A stretch of 64,000 nucleotides of DNA, from the NCBI GenBank assembly GCA_946537885.1, contig CAMNGC010000007.1, positions 28,404 to 92,403 on the forward strand, written 5' to 3'. Of this stretch, positions 49,726 through 58,471 are shown piece by piece. Position numbers and translations under genes: made by a program. The number at the start of each line of letters is the position of its first letter. Within the stretch, counting starts at the first letter, position 1. The notes below the pieces were generated by a model. It was not told the origin of the DNA and made no database searches. It worked only from the letters and a program-made list of their open reading frames with translations. Source of the stretch: an uncultured Clostridia bacterium. GTDB lineage: Bacteria > Bacillota > Clostridia > Saccharofermentanales > Saccharofermentanaceae.

Positions 49726-52155
49726 ATGCGTATTCGATCTGTTCGAATCATAAGTGCTTTAATGTGTATAGGTCTTGCTTTTGGTTCATTTCCGTTATTT
49801 AGAAGAGATGTTAATGCAGAAATAATGCCTGCGCCGGATCTGAATGACGAAGCCTGGCTTACTGCACCTGAAATCAAGGGGTTTGACCATTGCGATGTCA
49901 AATTGGAAGCGGGTACTGTTGGAATGTGGTACAGGTTTACGCCCGAAAGTACAGGCATGTATAGGTTGTGTTCGGTAAATTTCGATAAGGATACTGATCC
50001 GTATATTCGTGTTTATACATCAAATGACAATGGTCACAGCCTGAGATTCTTTGCTGCCGACGATAAAGGCGGTGATAAATTCTTTGGTGATTTTAAGCTG
50101 GACAGACAATTGGATGCAGGTAAGACATATTATATATGGGCAGGAAGAAATGACAGCTCAGGATACTGTTACTGGAGCTTGGATGTGACTTTTAAGTACG
50201 AACTGTATTCTAAAGTAGATGGTCAGCTTACCGGGGTTTACAGTGAACAACATGGTTACAGCCTTTATGCAAATGAAGGAGCATCGATCGAACTTGGTAT
50301 CGATATAGACTCCAACTATTACGAGAATATTGAATGCTCTTGGTTTATTGACAATGAAGACACTCAATCGTTTGATATATACAATCAACCTGGCGCGATC
50401 TCGCATGAGAGATCGATTAATATTACAGAAGGGACCGATTATCTATTGAGGGTGCATGCCTCCACACCCAAATCAACTGCAGGCCCCGGCTATGCTCGGA
50501 CAATGCTGATTGGTTTTCATATTACTTATTTACCCGAGATACAGCCGGAGATAGTCAATACTTTAAGCAGATCCGGGCAGGAAGGCAGATATGCGGTTCC
50601 TGATTTGATCGGCGGAAGCATAGATGTAAATAAAGTTGAGTATTATCAAGAAAGCAGCACCGGCTGGTCCAGAATTACAGAAGAGGACGGTAAGCTCAAA
50701 GTTCCTGCTTATGACAGGTTCCATTACGATCTATTGGATATGGTAATTAATGATGACTATTCTTTTATACCCTCTATTGAATTGTTATCATTTGTAATGA
50801 CATCTTCCAACACTTCTAAGATAAGCCCTGACAAGACGGTTGAAGTTATTCTGAATCCGGCGTCTCCGGCTCCTTATAATGCAGCTGATTACACTGATTA
50901 CAATCCATATTTTGCTAATTGCCGAATATATAGTTTTACTCCTTCCGTGTCAGGAAGATATACCTTGCGATCAAGTAATATAAAGGTCGGGGACCCTTAT
51001 GTTGCTTTATTCGATTCCAATATGCAATGTATCGGTTATAGTGACAATATTGACGGATCAAACTTTGCAGGATCCGACCCGTTCGCGAGGATAATGGCTG
51101 ATTATAAGGCAGAGTGCAACGATCTGAACTTTAAGTTAACGGCGGATCTGGAAGCAGGTAAGACTTATTACTACGGCGTCTGGTCTGCCATGTTCAGTCT
51201 TAATGAGTGTGAGCAGATCGTTAATTCTTCTTCTTCAACCCCGATCCTCGGTCACTATAATATTAGGCTTACGAGTAATTTCACTTTGCCCTCGGCTACG
51301 CCTACAGCCAAACCAACGGCAACCCCCAAACCTAGCAATAACCCCACAACGACCCCGAAGCCGACTGCTGCGCCTACTCCCGTGAAGCCGGGAACAAGTA
51401 ACACGAGCAGCAGCACATCCGCAGGTCTCGGGGACTTTATAGAGAGGCTTTATAACGTGGCTCTCGGTCGCCCCTCTGAGGCATACGGCAAGAACTACTG
51501 GATCAACAAGGTTAAGCTGGAAGGATTTACCGGCGCGGATGTTGCAAGAGGATTCTTATTCTCGGACGAGTTCTTAGGTAAGAATATGAGTAATTCCGAT
51601 TTCCTGGATACGCTCTATATGACTTTCTTCAACCGTCCTGCAGACGAGCATAAGGCAGACTGGATGACTCTAATGGATCAGGGCTGGACCAAGATGCAGG
51701 TTATCGACGGATTTATCAATTCAACTGAGTGGGCAAACCTCTGCTTGAACTATGGCATCGCCTCCGGAAGTAACTGCAAACCGAATATAATAATTCAGCC
51801 CGGCGCAGAAGTCGAGAGCTTTGCCCGACGTTTGTATACGACCTGTCTCGGACGAGATGCCGACCCCGCCGGCTTAAACGATTGGGCTAATCAGCTGGCA
51901 AATATGCAGATCTCTGGATCACAGGCCGCACACGGATTCTTCTTCTCTGATGAGTTCATCGCCCACGGCTTCAGTAATGAGGAATATGTAAACCGTCTCT
52001 ACAGGACGTTCATGGGACGTGAGGCGGATCCGGCAGGATTCGCTGATTGGGTCGGACAGCTGAACAGCGGAGTCTCCCGCGAGTCAGTCTTCCAGGGCTT
52101 TGCAGGCTCTGCTGAATGGGCAGGGATCTGCGCTGAGTACGGAATACTGAAGTAA
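49726..52155 (+). CDS. Large secreted protein with PPC-like domains and four C-terminal DUF4214 repeats
   Basis: 809 residues with a signal peptide (MRIRSVRIISALMCIGLAFG, probable cut near residue 32). Residues about 55-155 and 385-515 look like bacterial pre-peptidase C-terminal (PPC) beta domains (YRFTPESTGMYRL...AGKTYYIW and YSFTPSVSGRYTL...AGKTYYYG). A middle beta region (160-380) is unrecognised. A Thr/Pro/Lys linker (about 522-562) leads to four DUF4214 repeats (570-809), nearly the same module as in the protein at the left edge. No catalytic domain is apparent, so it may be structural or adhesive. Codon use is ordinary, unlike the left-edge paralogue. Confidence 0.85.
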   Translation: MRIRSVRIISALMCIGLAFGSFPLFRRDVNAEIMPAPDLNDEAWLTAPEIKGFDHCDVKLEAGTVGMWYRFTPESTGMYRLCSVNFDKDTDPYIRVYTSNDNGHSLRFFAADDKGGDKFFGDFKLDRQLDAGKTYYIWAGRNDSSGYCYWSLDVTFKYELYSKVDGQLTGVYSEQHGYSLYANEGASIELGIDIDSNYYENIECSWFIDNEDTQSFDIYNQPGAISHERSINITEGTDYLLRVHASTPKSTAGPGYARTMLIGFHITYLPEIQPEIVNTLSRSGQEGRYAVPDLIGGSIDVNKVEYYQESSTGWSRITEEDGKLKVPAYDRFHYDLLDMVINDDYSFIPSIELLSFVMTSSNTSKISPDKTVEVILNPASPAPYNAADYTDYNPYFANCRIYSFTPSVSGRYTLRSSNIKVGDPYVALFDSNMQCIGYSDNIDGSNFAGSDPFARIMADYKAECNDLNFKLTADLEAGKTYYYGVWSAMFSLNECEQIVNSSSSTPILGHYNIRLTSNFTLPSATPTAKPTATPKPSNNPTTTPKPTAAPTPVKPGTSNTSSSTSAGLGDFIERLYNVALGRPSEAYGKNYWINKVKLEGFTGADVARGFLFSDEFLGKNMSNSDFLDTLYMTFFNRPADEHKADWMTLMDQGWTKMQVIDGFINSTEWANLCLNYGIASGSNCKPNIIIQPGAEVESFARRLYTTCLGRDADPAGLNDWANQLANMQISGSQAAHGFFFSDEFIAHGFSNEEYVNRLYRTFMGREADPAGFADWVGQLNSGVSRESVFQGFAGSAEWAGICAEYGILK

Positions 52156-52173
52156 GCTTTCTGTATAATCATA

Positions 52174-52203
52174 AAAGTCGAGGTCAAAGGGCCTCGACTT
52201 TTT
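52174..52203 (+). terminator. Terminator of the large DUF4214 gene
   Basis: A perfect 10-bp stem AAAGTCGAGG/CCTCGACTTT with an 8-nt loop, running into five Ts. Confidence 0.92.
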
Positions 52204-52228
52204 ATTAGCCGGATTTGTTTAGAAATAC

Positions 52229-52257
52229 TTTACATGTAGTTTATAACAATATATAAT
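52229..52257 (+). promoter_or_regulatory. Promoter of the XRE-cupin/pot operon
   Basis: TTTACA, 17-nt spacer, TATAAT; start expected near 52264. Confidence 0.75.
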
Positions 52258-52270
52258 CACGTCGATAATA

Positions 52271-52286
52271 AAGTTTAATAAAACTT
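52271..52286. promoter_or_regulatory. Near-palindrome at the pot operon transcript start
   Basis: AAGTTT-AAT-AAAACTT lies 7 nt downstream of the expected start site and is almost its own reverse complement. It could be the operator of the XRE-cupin regulator. Confidence 0.45.
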
Positions 52287-52303
52287 GACCAGAGGTTTAG
52301 TAT

Positions 52304-52843
52304 ATGGAGATAGGACGTAAGATCAAATTCCTTAGACTTCAGAACCAGCTCACACAGGAAGAGCTGGCTGACAGATGCGAGCTTACGAAGGGCTTTATCT
52401 CGCTTCTTGAAAGGGATATGACCTCTCCGTCCATCGCTACCCTTGGCTATATCCTTGAAGCTCTCGGAACGGATTTTGCCGAGTTCTTCAGCGAAGCTAC
52501 CAATGAGAAGATCGTTTTCGGTGGGGATGATTATTCCGTTAAGGAAGACCCGGAACTTAAGAACAGTATCTGTTGGCTGATCCCCAATGCCCAGAAGAAT
52601 GAGATGGAGCCAATACTGTTGACTCTGGAGCCCGGAGGCTCTACCTACCCGGATAATCCTCATGAAGGGGAAGAGTTCGGTTATGTTCTGGAAGGCAGTA
52701 TCCTCATCGTTCTCGGAAGCAGTAAACATGTGGCCAAAAAGGGCGAAAGCTTTTATCTAAAGCCCGATGAGCCGCACAGGATAATCAATAACGGGAAGCG
52801 CCCGGCGAAGATCATCTGGATATCGTCGCCGCCGAGTTTTTAA
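52304..52843 (+). CDS. XRE-cupin transcriptional regulator of polyamine uptake
   Basis: 179 residues. Residues about 5-60 are an XRE helix-turn-helix (FLRLQNQLTQEELADRCELT). Residues about 105-178 are a cupin domain (HEGEEFGYVLEGSILIVLG, YLKPDEPHRIINNG). The arrangement is that of PuuR-like regulators, and the gene stands directly before potABCD, where such proteins typically sense polyamines. Control of the operon is therefore likely, with autoregulation at 52271-52286. Confidence 0.9.
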   Translation: MEIGRKIKFLRLQNQLTQEELADRCELTKGFISLLERDMTSPSIATLGYILEALGTDFAEFFSEATNEKIVFGGDDYSVKEDPELKNSICWLIPNAQKNEMEPILLTLEPGGSTYPDNPHEGEEFGYVLEGSILIVLGSSKHVAKKGESFYLKPDEPHRIINNGKRPAKIIWISSPPSF

Positions 52844-52900
52844 GAGGCGCGCAAAGGCAGGCGGACGGATCGCACTATACAGAGCACGGAGGGGACAACA

Positions 52901-54061
52901 GTGAGCGAGAATAAGCAGATCCTTAAGGACAGCACTGGCAAGGAACATATCATTGAGATAAAGGATCTTTGCAAGAGCTTTGATGATAATCAGGTACTGA
53001 AGAATATCACATTCTATATAAGGAATAATGAGTTTATAACACTGCTGGGGCCCTCAGGCTGCGGCAAGTCCACGACGCTTCGGATCATAGCGGGATTTGA
53101 GACGGCGGATTCCGGTATCGTGAACTTCGAAGGCAAAAACCTTCTTGATGTTCCTGCTCACAAGAGGCATATCAATACAGTCTTCCAGAGATATGCTCTC
53201 TTCCCGCATCTGAATGTTTTCGATAATGTGGCATTCGGTCTTCATCTGAGGAAAGTGCCGGCTCCCGAGATCAAGGAACGTGTCTCCAAGGCTCTTAAGA
53301 CAGTTGGTCTTGAAGGGTATGAGAAGAGATATATAGATCAGCTTTCCGGCGGTCAGATGCAGAGAGTGGCAATCGCCAGAGCGATCATCAATCGTCCCCG
53401 TGTCCTGCTGTTGGACGAGCCTTTGGGCGCTCTCGATCTTAAGATGCGTAAGGAGATGCAGATCGAGCTCAAGGAGATGCAAAGAGAGCTGGGGATCACT
53501 TTCGTTTATGTAACACATGATCAGGAAGAGGCTCTGACGATGAGCGATACGATCATAGTAATGAAGGATGGTATCATTCAGCAGATCGGCACGCCTATCG
53601 ATATCTATAACGAGCCTAAGAATGCTTATGTGGCAGACTTTATCGGCGAATCAAATATCATTCCGGGCTTTATGGTAAAAGGGCTGGAGGTATCTTTTGC
53701 CGGCAGGACTTTCGAGTGTGTTGACCCGCTCTTCCCGGAGATGAATGAGGGAGCAGTGAACCCGGTTGATGTCGTCATAAGACCGGAGGATATCTATGTT
53801 AAGGAAGAGTCTGATACGCACATCAACGGAACGGTAGAGAGTATTGTATTCAAGGGTGTTCACTATGAGATCATAGTTAAGTCGGATAATGGAATAGAGT
53901 GGATGATACACGATGTAGATCCCGTGACCATAGGACAGCGTGTAGGCCTGACCTTCGATCCCGATGATATCCATATTATGCGTAAATCAGCTTTCTCGCC
54001 TGATCCGGACGGCTACGGCGTAAAAGTTGAAGAAGACGAGGCTGCGGAGGATGATGAATGA
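52901..54061 (+). CDS. potA: Spermidine/putrescine ABC transporter ATP-binding protein
   Basis: 386 residues from the GTG at 52901 (GGAGGGG upstream). Walker A is [16 protein letters not shown], the signature is [15 protein letters not shown], and Walker B is [14 protein letters not shown]-terminal regulatory TOBE domain follows residue about 280. The tail is acidic ([10 protein letters not shown]). It hydrolyses ATP to drive polyamine import. The stop overlaps the potB start by 4 bp. Confidence 0.95.
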   Translation: MSENKQILKDSTGKEHIIEIKDLCKSFDDNQVLKNITFYIRNNEFITLLGPSGCGKSTTLRIIAGFETADSGIVNFEGKNLLDVPAHKRHINTVFQRYALFPHLNVFDNVAFGLHLRKVPAPEIKERVSKALKTVGLEGYEKRYIDQLSGGQMQRVAIARAIINRPRVLLLDEPLGALDLKMRKEMQIELKEMQRELGITFVYVTHDQEEALTMSDTIIVMKDGIIQQIGTPIDIYNEPKNAYVADFIGESNIIPGFMVKGLEVSFAGRTFECVDPLFPEMNEGAVNPVDVVIRPEDIYVKEESDTHINGTVESIVFKGVHYEIIVKSDNGIEWMIHDVDPVTIGQRVGLTFDPDDIHIMRKSAFSPDPDGYGVKVEEDEAAEDDE

Positions 54062-55494
54062 GTGATATCAAGAATAAGCTGAGGCTTATGCCCGCGCATG
54101 CGGTCATCATGTGTCTGACTTCGCTACTGTCCCTGTTGTCGATGTTCATTCCCATGTTCGATCTGAATGTCATGTACAGATCCAGAAGGGTCTATTCATT
54201 ATTCACCTTGCTGCTGCATCCGAGGTTTCATGTGCAGCTCATGAGGTCCGGTTTTGTCGATCTTGATTTCCAGATGTTCGGTGTTACGGTATTTATCATC
54301 ACGATCATCGTAAGTGTTGCAGCTCTGACTCTGGCTCTCGGCTATCAACTTTATGGCGGCAGCCCCTCCAAGAAAAGACTGGGCTGTCTTGCCGTAACTA
54401 TACTCTTTATCCTGAGGCTTGCCGTTCACCTCTTTACTCTGTCCGAATTTATCACGGACAAGATGCAGATCGAAAACGGTCTTAACGATAAGACTCTCTT
54501 TGTATCTCAGAGCGTAGCCGGAAACCTTCTGGTAGTCTTCCTCTTCATAGGGATCATTGCCAGCATTTACGGCGCTCTCGGATTAAAGTTCAGCTTAAAG
54601 CAGCTGGCTTATCCTTACATGATTTGGATCGTGGTATTCACGATATTGCCGCTGATATTGATCATATTCAGAGCCTTCTTTGCCAAGAGCAACGGAAGCT
54701 ACAGCTTTACGACTGACGGATTCAAGTATCTTATCGACGGACCTGCAATCAATACAACGCTTTATGGTGCCAAAGTGCACATGCAGATATACTTTTCGAC
54801 ATTCTTAAGAAGCTTGGACTACGCGGTCTGGACCACCATCGGATGTCTTATTATCGGTTATCCTCTGGCTTATATCCTGGCTGAGAGGACCAAGAAGGCG
54901 CACAAGACCGGCAGTAAACTGCTACTTCTCTTTGTTCTGCCGATGTGGATGAATACAATGCTCAGGACTTATGCCTGGAGAGCCTTCCTGTCTGACACTG
55001 GCGTGCTTAACAACTTCCTGTCTAAGATAGGAGCAACCGATTCTCCGATCCATTTCCTTGACAGCGGCTCAGTGACTATCGATGTGGTTATCAAGCTTGT
55101 TATGATCAGTGACTTCCTGCCATACATGATCCTTCCCATCTATTCTGTTATGGTCAAGATCGATTCAAGCCTGTCGCAGGCCGCTGCCGATCTCGGGGCC
55201 AACAAGGTGCAGACTTTCTCGAGAGTAATACTTCCCTTGTCATTGCCCGGTGTAATCTCGGGGATTCAGATGGTATTCATGCCTTCCATGACTTTCTATA
55301 TGATACCGGATATCATCGATCCGTCTAATATCACGGTGGGCAAGCAGATCGAGACTTTTATCCTGGGCGAGAGCGCTAAGCTGCAGCAGGCAGGAAATGT
55401 TATGTCCTTGATCCTCCTTGTATTTGTCATCATAACAATGGGACTCTTACGTAATCAGGATAAGGAAGCCGGAAATGGAGGTATGGTCTTATGA
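54058..55494 (+). CDS. potB: Spermidine/putrescine ABC transporter permease PotB with N-terminal membrane extension
   Basis: 478 residues, versus about 280 for ordinary PotB. The last 290 residues are the usual MetI-like permease, with the ATPase-contact motif [21 protein letters not shown]. The first 190 residues are an added block with about four hydrophobic segments ([36 protein letters not shown] and others) of unknown role. The reading frame is continuous and the gene overlaps both neighbours by 4 bp, so the extension is not an assembly artefact of two merged genes with a gap. Confidence 0.92.
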   Translation: MSDIKNKLRLMPAHAVIMCLTSLLSLLSMFIPMFDLNVMYRSRRVYSLFTLLLHPRFHVQLMRSGFVDLDFQMFGVTVFIITIIVSVAALTLALGYQLYGGSPSKKRLGCLAVTILFILRLAVHLFTLSEFITDKMQIENGLNDKTLFVSQSVAGNLLVVFLFIGIIASIYGALGLKFSLKQLAYPYMIWIVVFTILPLILIIFRAFFAKSNGSYSFTTDGFKYLIDGPAINTTLYGAKVHMQIYFSTFLRSLDYAVWTTIGCLIIGYPLAYILAERTKKAHKTGSKLLLLFVLPMWMNTMLRTYAWRAFLSDTGVLNNFLSKIGATDSPIHFLDSGSVTIDVVIKLVMISDFLPYMILPIYSVMVKIDSSLSQAAADLGANKVQTFSRVILPLSLPGVISGIQMVFMPSMTFYMIPDIIDPSNITVGKQIETFILGESAKLQQAGNVMSLILLVFVIITMGLLRNQDKEAGNGGMVL

Positions 55495-56306
55495 GATTCT
55501 TGAAAAGATTGCTGCCGGATGCCTACATTGGTCTGATATTGTTTTTCCTCTATCTGCCGATCGCGGTGCTCATAGTCTTCTCCTTTAATAAAGTCCCCAA
55601 GTCTTTTATCTGGGGCGGCTTCACTTTGAAGAACTACACGAGCCTTTTTAAGGGGTCGGACGGAAGCCAGCTTTTGGACGCTCTTCTGACGACGCTTAAG
55701 ATCGCGGCCATTGCATCTGTTGTGGCAACTGCTTTCGGCGTCATCAGCTGCTTGGGACTTGCCTATCTTCATAAGAAACTGCAGAACACGATAATGAATC
55801 TTACTTATATACCGAATGTCATGCCGGAGCTGGTTCTCGGTATCGCGTTCATGCTCCTCTTTTCTTTCCTTAATATCCAGAAGGGGCAGCTGACGCTGAT
55901 ACTTGCTCACATTGCCTTCTGCGTGCCTTTCGCGATATTGTCCATAAGTCCCAAGATGAAGCAATTGGACAAGAATCTGGCCGAGGCTGCCATGGACTTA
56001 GGCGCGACTCAGTGGCAGACCATAAGGCTGGTCATCATCCCTGAGCTCATGCCCGGCATCCTGTCGTCTCTTATGCTGACATTCACGCTGTCCGTTGATG
56101 ACTACCTCATCTCGAACTTCAATGTCGATTCTTCGACTCAGACCCTGCCTATGGCGATATATTCTCAGACCAAGCTGGGTGTCAGCCCGAAGATGAATGC
56201 TTTGACGACGATCCTTTTCGCTGCGATATTCCTGCTGTTGGTATTATCTAATATCTCGACACTTCGCAAGAGCAATAAGAAGAACGTTAAAGCCATAAAC
56301 AAGTAA
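55491..56306 (+). CDS. potC: Spermidine/putrescine ABC transporter permease PotC
   Basis: 271 residues, normal length. Six membrane segments, with YIGLILFFLYLPIAVLIVFSFN at the start and the coupling motif AAMDLGATQWQTIRLVIIPELMPG. Forms the channel with PotB. Starts inside the potB stop (ATGA overlap). Confidence 0.95.
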   Translation: MRFLKRLLPDAYIGLILFFLYLPIAVLIVFSFNKVPKSFIWGGFTLKNYTSLFKGSDGSQLLDALLTTLKIAAIASVVATAFGVISCLGLAYLHKKLQNTIMNLTYIPNVMPELVLGIAFMLLFSFLNIQKGQLTLILAHIAFCVPFAILSISPKMKQLDKNLAEAAMDLGATQWQTIRLVIIPELMPGILSSLMLTFTLSVDDYLISNFNVDSSTQTLPMAIYSQTKLGVSPKMNALTTILFAAIFLLLVLSNISTLRKSNKKNVKAINK

Positions 56307-56352
56307 GTAACGGACGCTTCGGCGCCGACTTAAAGATAAAGGAGAGAAAGCA

Positions 56353-57465
56353 ATGAAGAAAACACTACACAAGGCTGTGTCCCTAACTGCTGTCGGAACT
56401 ATCCTTGCGGCATCCCTTCTGGCAGTCACCGGCTGCGACAAGAGGGAAGAGCTCATCATCTACAATTGGGGTGAGTATATCGCTGAGGACACGATCTCGA
56501 AGTTCGAGGCTGAGTTCCCCGAGTACAAGGTTGTTTACAGGACATTTGAGACAAATGAGACAATGTACCCCAATCTGGATAACACATATGATGTAATCAT
56601 CCCTTCGGAGTACATGGTATGCCGTCTTATCAATGAGGAAAGGATCCAGCCCATCGACTGGTCTTTGCTCCCCAATGTTACAGAGTATATGGACCCTATC
56701 TTCAACGACCTGAAATACGCTGAAGATCAGTCACTTTCCGACGAAGTTCTTGACTATGCCATCCCTTATCTTTACTGTACGGTAGGTCTGGTATACGATG
56801 CCAACAAGATCGAGATCCCTGAGGGCACCACAGATCCCTCTGTTATATGGGATGTTGTCTTTAACTCGGAGAATGCAGGCAAGGTAGGCATGTACGATTC
56901 TATGCGCGAGTCGATCGGCGTTGCTCTGAACTATCTGGGCTACTCCATCAATTCCATGGACGACGCACAGCTTAATGAGGCACAGGCGCTTCTTATTGAT
57001 CAGAAATCGGAGCTGTCCCCTTCCTACGGTGTAGATAATCTCAAGGATAAGATGGCTTCCGGTGAGCTGGCCGCGTCCATAGCCTGGTCTGGTGACCATA
57101 TCGTAATGCTCGATCGTATCGAGGAATTAGGCAACGACGAGATCGATCTGCAGTATATCCTGCCGGAAGGCTCCAACTGGAGTGTTGATATGATGTGCAT
57201 TCCTACAAATGCCTCCAACTATGAGGGCGCCCATGACTTTATCAACTTCATGTACGAACCGGAGATAGCTCTCGAGAACTGTGAATATGTAGGTTATTCC
57301 ACACCTAACACTGCTGCCCGTGATATGCTCGATCCTGAGGTGTCCGGTAATATCTACTACTACCCCACGGCTGAGATCTTTGAGACTCTTGAGGTTTATT
57401 ACACATCGTCCGAGATAGAAGAGCGTTATACGGAGATTTGGAACATTGTTAAAGCAAGTTCCTGA
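56353..57465 (+). CDS. potD: Spermidine/putrescine-binding lipoprotein PotD
   Basis: 370 residues. Lipoprotein signal with lipobox AVTGC (Cys near residue 25). The mature protein starts IIYNWGEYIAEDTISKFEAE, diagnostic of PotD/PotF; YDVIIPSEYMV and the YLGYSINSMDD region follow the family. Captures extracellular polyamines for PotABC. Ends the operon before a bidirectional terminator. Confidence 0.96.
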   Translation: MKKTLHKAVSLTAVGTILAASLLAVTGCDKREELIIYNWGEYIAEDTISKFEAEFPEYKVVYRTFETNETMYPNLDNTYDVIIPSEYMVCRLINEERIQPIDWSLLPNVTEYMDPIFNDLKYAEDQSLSDEVLDYAIPYLYCTVGLVYDANKIEIPEGTTDPSVIWDVVFNSENAGKVGMYDSMRESIGVALNYLGYSINSMDDAQLNEAQALLIDQKSELSPSYGVDNLKDKMASGELAASIAWSGDHIVMLDRIEELGNDEIDLQYILPEGSNWSVDMMCIPTNASNYEGAHDFINFMYEPEIALENCEYVGYSTPNTAARDMLDPEVSGNIYYYPTAEIFETLEVYYTSSEIEERYTEIWNIVKASS

Positions 57466-57487
57466 TGGATTTTCGATCAATATCGAA

Positions 57488-57519
57488 AAACACCTGCGGC
57501 TATCCTGCAGGTGTTTTTT
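57488..57519. terminator. Bidirectional terminator between potD and proB
   Basis: A 10-bp stem AAACACCTGC/GCAGGTGTTT, flanked by Ts on the plus strand and by As on the left, so it serves both convergent operons. Confidence 0.9.
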
Positions 57520-57562
57520 GTTGCATTCCGGAAGTTGTTGCAAGACTATTATTGTCTGATCA

Positions 57563-58387
57563 TTATCTTGCGGCGAAAAAGGTGCCGATATCTTCCTGAT
57601 CCAGGATCTTCTCGAGAACCTGCGGTTCAGATCCCTCGGCGATAACGCCGTTGATGCCGTTGGAGGTTACTTTCTGCATGGCTGTAACCTTAGTATACAT
57701 ACCGCCCGTGCCAAGTTTGGAGCCGGCACCTGAGGAGAAGCCGAGCATCTCATCGGTGATCTCTTCGACATAGGATATACGATGAGCATTGGCATCTTCT
57801 CGGGGATTGCCGGTGTAGAGACCGTCGATGTCAGACAGGATTACCAGCAGATCTGCGTTAATAAGGCATGCTACTTGAGCCGAAAGTGTGTCATTATCTC
57901 CGAAAGTACCATTGTGCATGATCTCGGTGGTGGATACTGAGTCATTCTCGTTAATGACGGGAACTATGCGCTTCTCAAGAAGTGCCTCGATTGTATTAGT
58001 GATATTGGAACGTGTGAGGCGATCGAGAAGGTCGTCTTTGGTCAGAAGGATCTGACCGCACACATAGGAATATTCTGCGAAGCTTCTGGTGTAGGCGTTC
58101 ATCAGTTCGCACTGGCCTACAGCCGCGATGGCCTGCTTCTCACGAGTCTCTGTGGGTTTCTCGGAAAGGTTCAGGCAGCCGATACCGACGCCGATGGCGC
58201 CTGAGGTTACCAGAAGGACTTCTTTACCTCTGTTCATAAGGTCAGCGATGGCTCTGCAGAGCTTATCGATATTGCCGTGGTTCATGCGTCCGTTCTCATA
58301 GGTGATAGTCGATGTGCCGACCTTGATCACAATCCTTCGAGCGAAATTAATTGATGAGCGTGAACCGCTACCTTCCGTTGATGCCAT
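57563..58387 (-). CDS. proB: Glutamate 5-kinase
   Basis: 274 residues. First step of proline synthesis from glutamate. The amino-acid kinase core is clear: RIVIKVGTSTIT, LLVTSGAIGVG, VIPVINENDSVSTTEI and LLVILSDIDGLYT, plus KLGTGGMYTKVTA. It has no C-terminal PUA domain, as in the shorter Firmicute type. proA is not adjacent, which is unusual but not rare. GGAGGAA precedes the ATG. The PBP gene lies upstream with an 84-nt gap. Confidence 0.95.
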   Translation of the reverse strand: MASTEGSGSRSSINFARRIVIKVGTSTITYENGRMNHGNIDKLCRAIADLMNRGKEVLLVTSGAIGVGIGCLNLSEKPTETREKQAIAAVGQCELMNAYTRSFAEYSYVCGQILLTKDDLLDRLTRSNITNTIEALLEKRIVPVINENDSVSTTEIMHNGTFGDNDTLSAQVACLINADLLVILSDIDGLYTGNPREDANAHRISYVEEITDEMLGFSSGAGSKLGTGGMYTKVTAMQKVTSNGINGVIAEGSEPQVLEKILDQEDIGTFFAAR

Positions 58388-58471
58388 TAGATTCCTCCGA
58401 ACTGCCCTTTAAGGCAATGTAATTAGCTTGTTTAGAATATACTCATGAGACCCAAATTGCAAGATTGTCGA

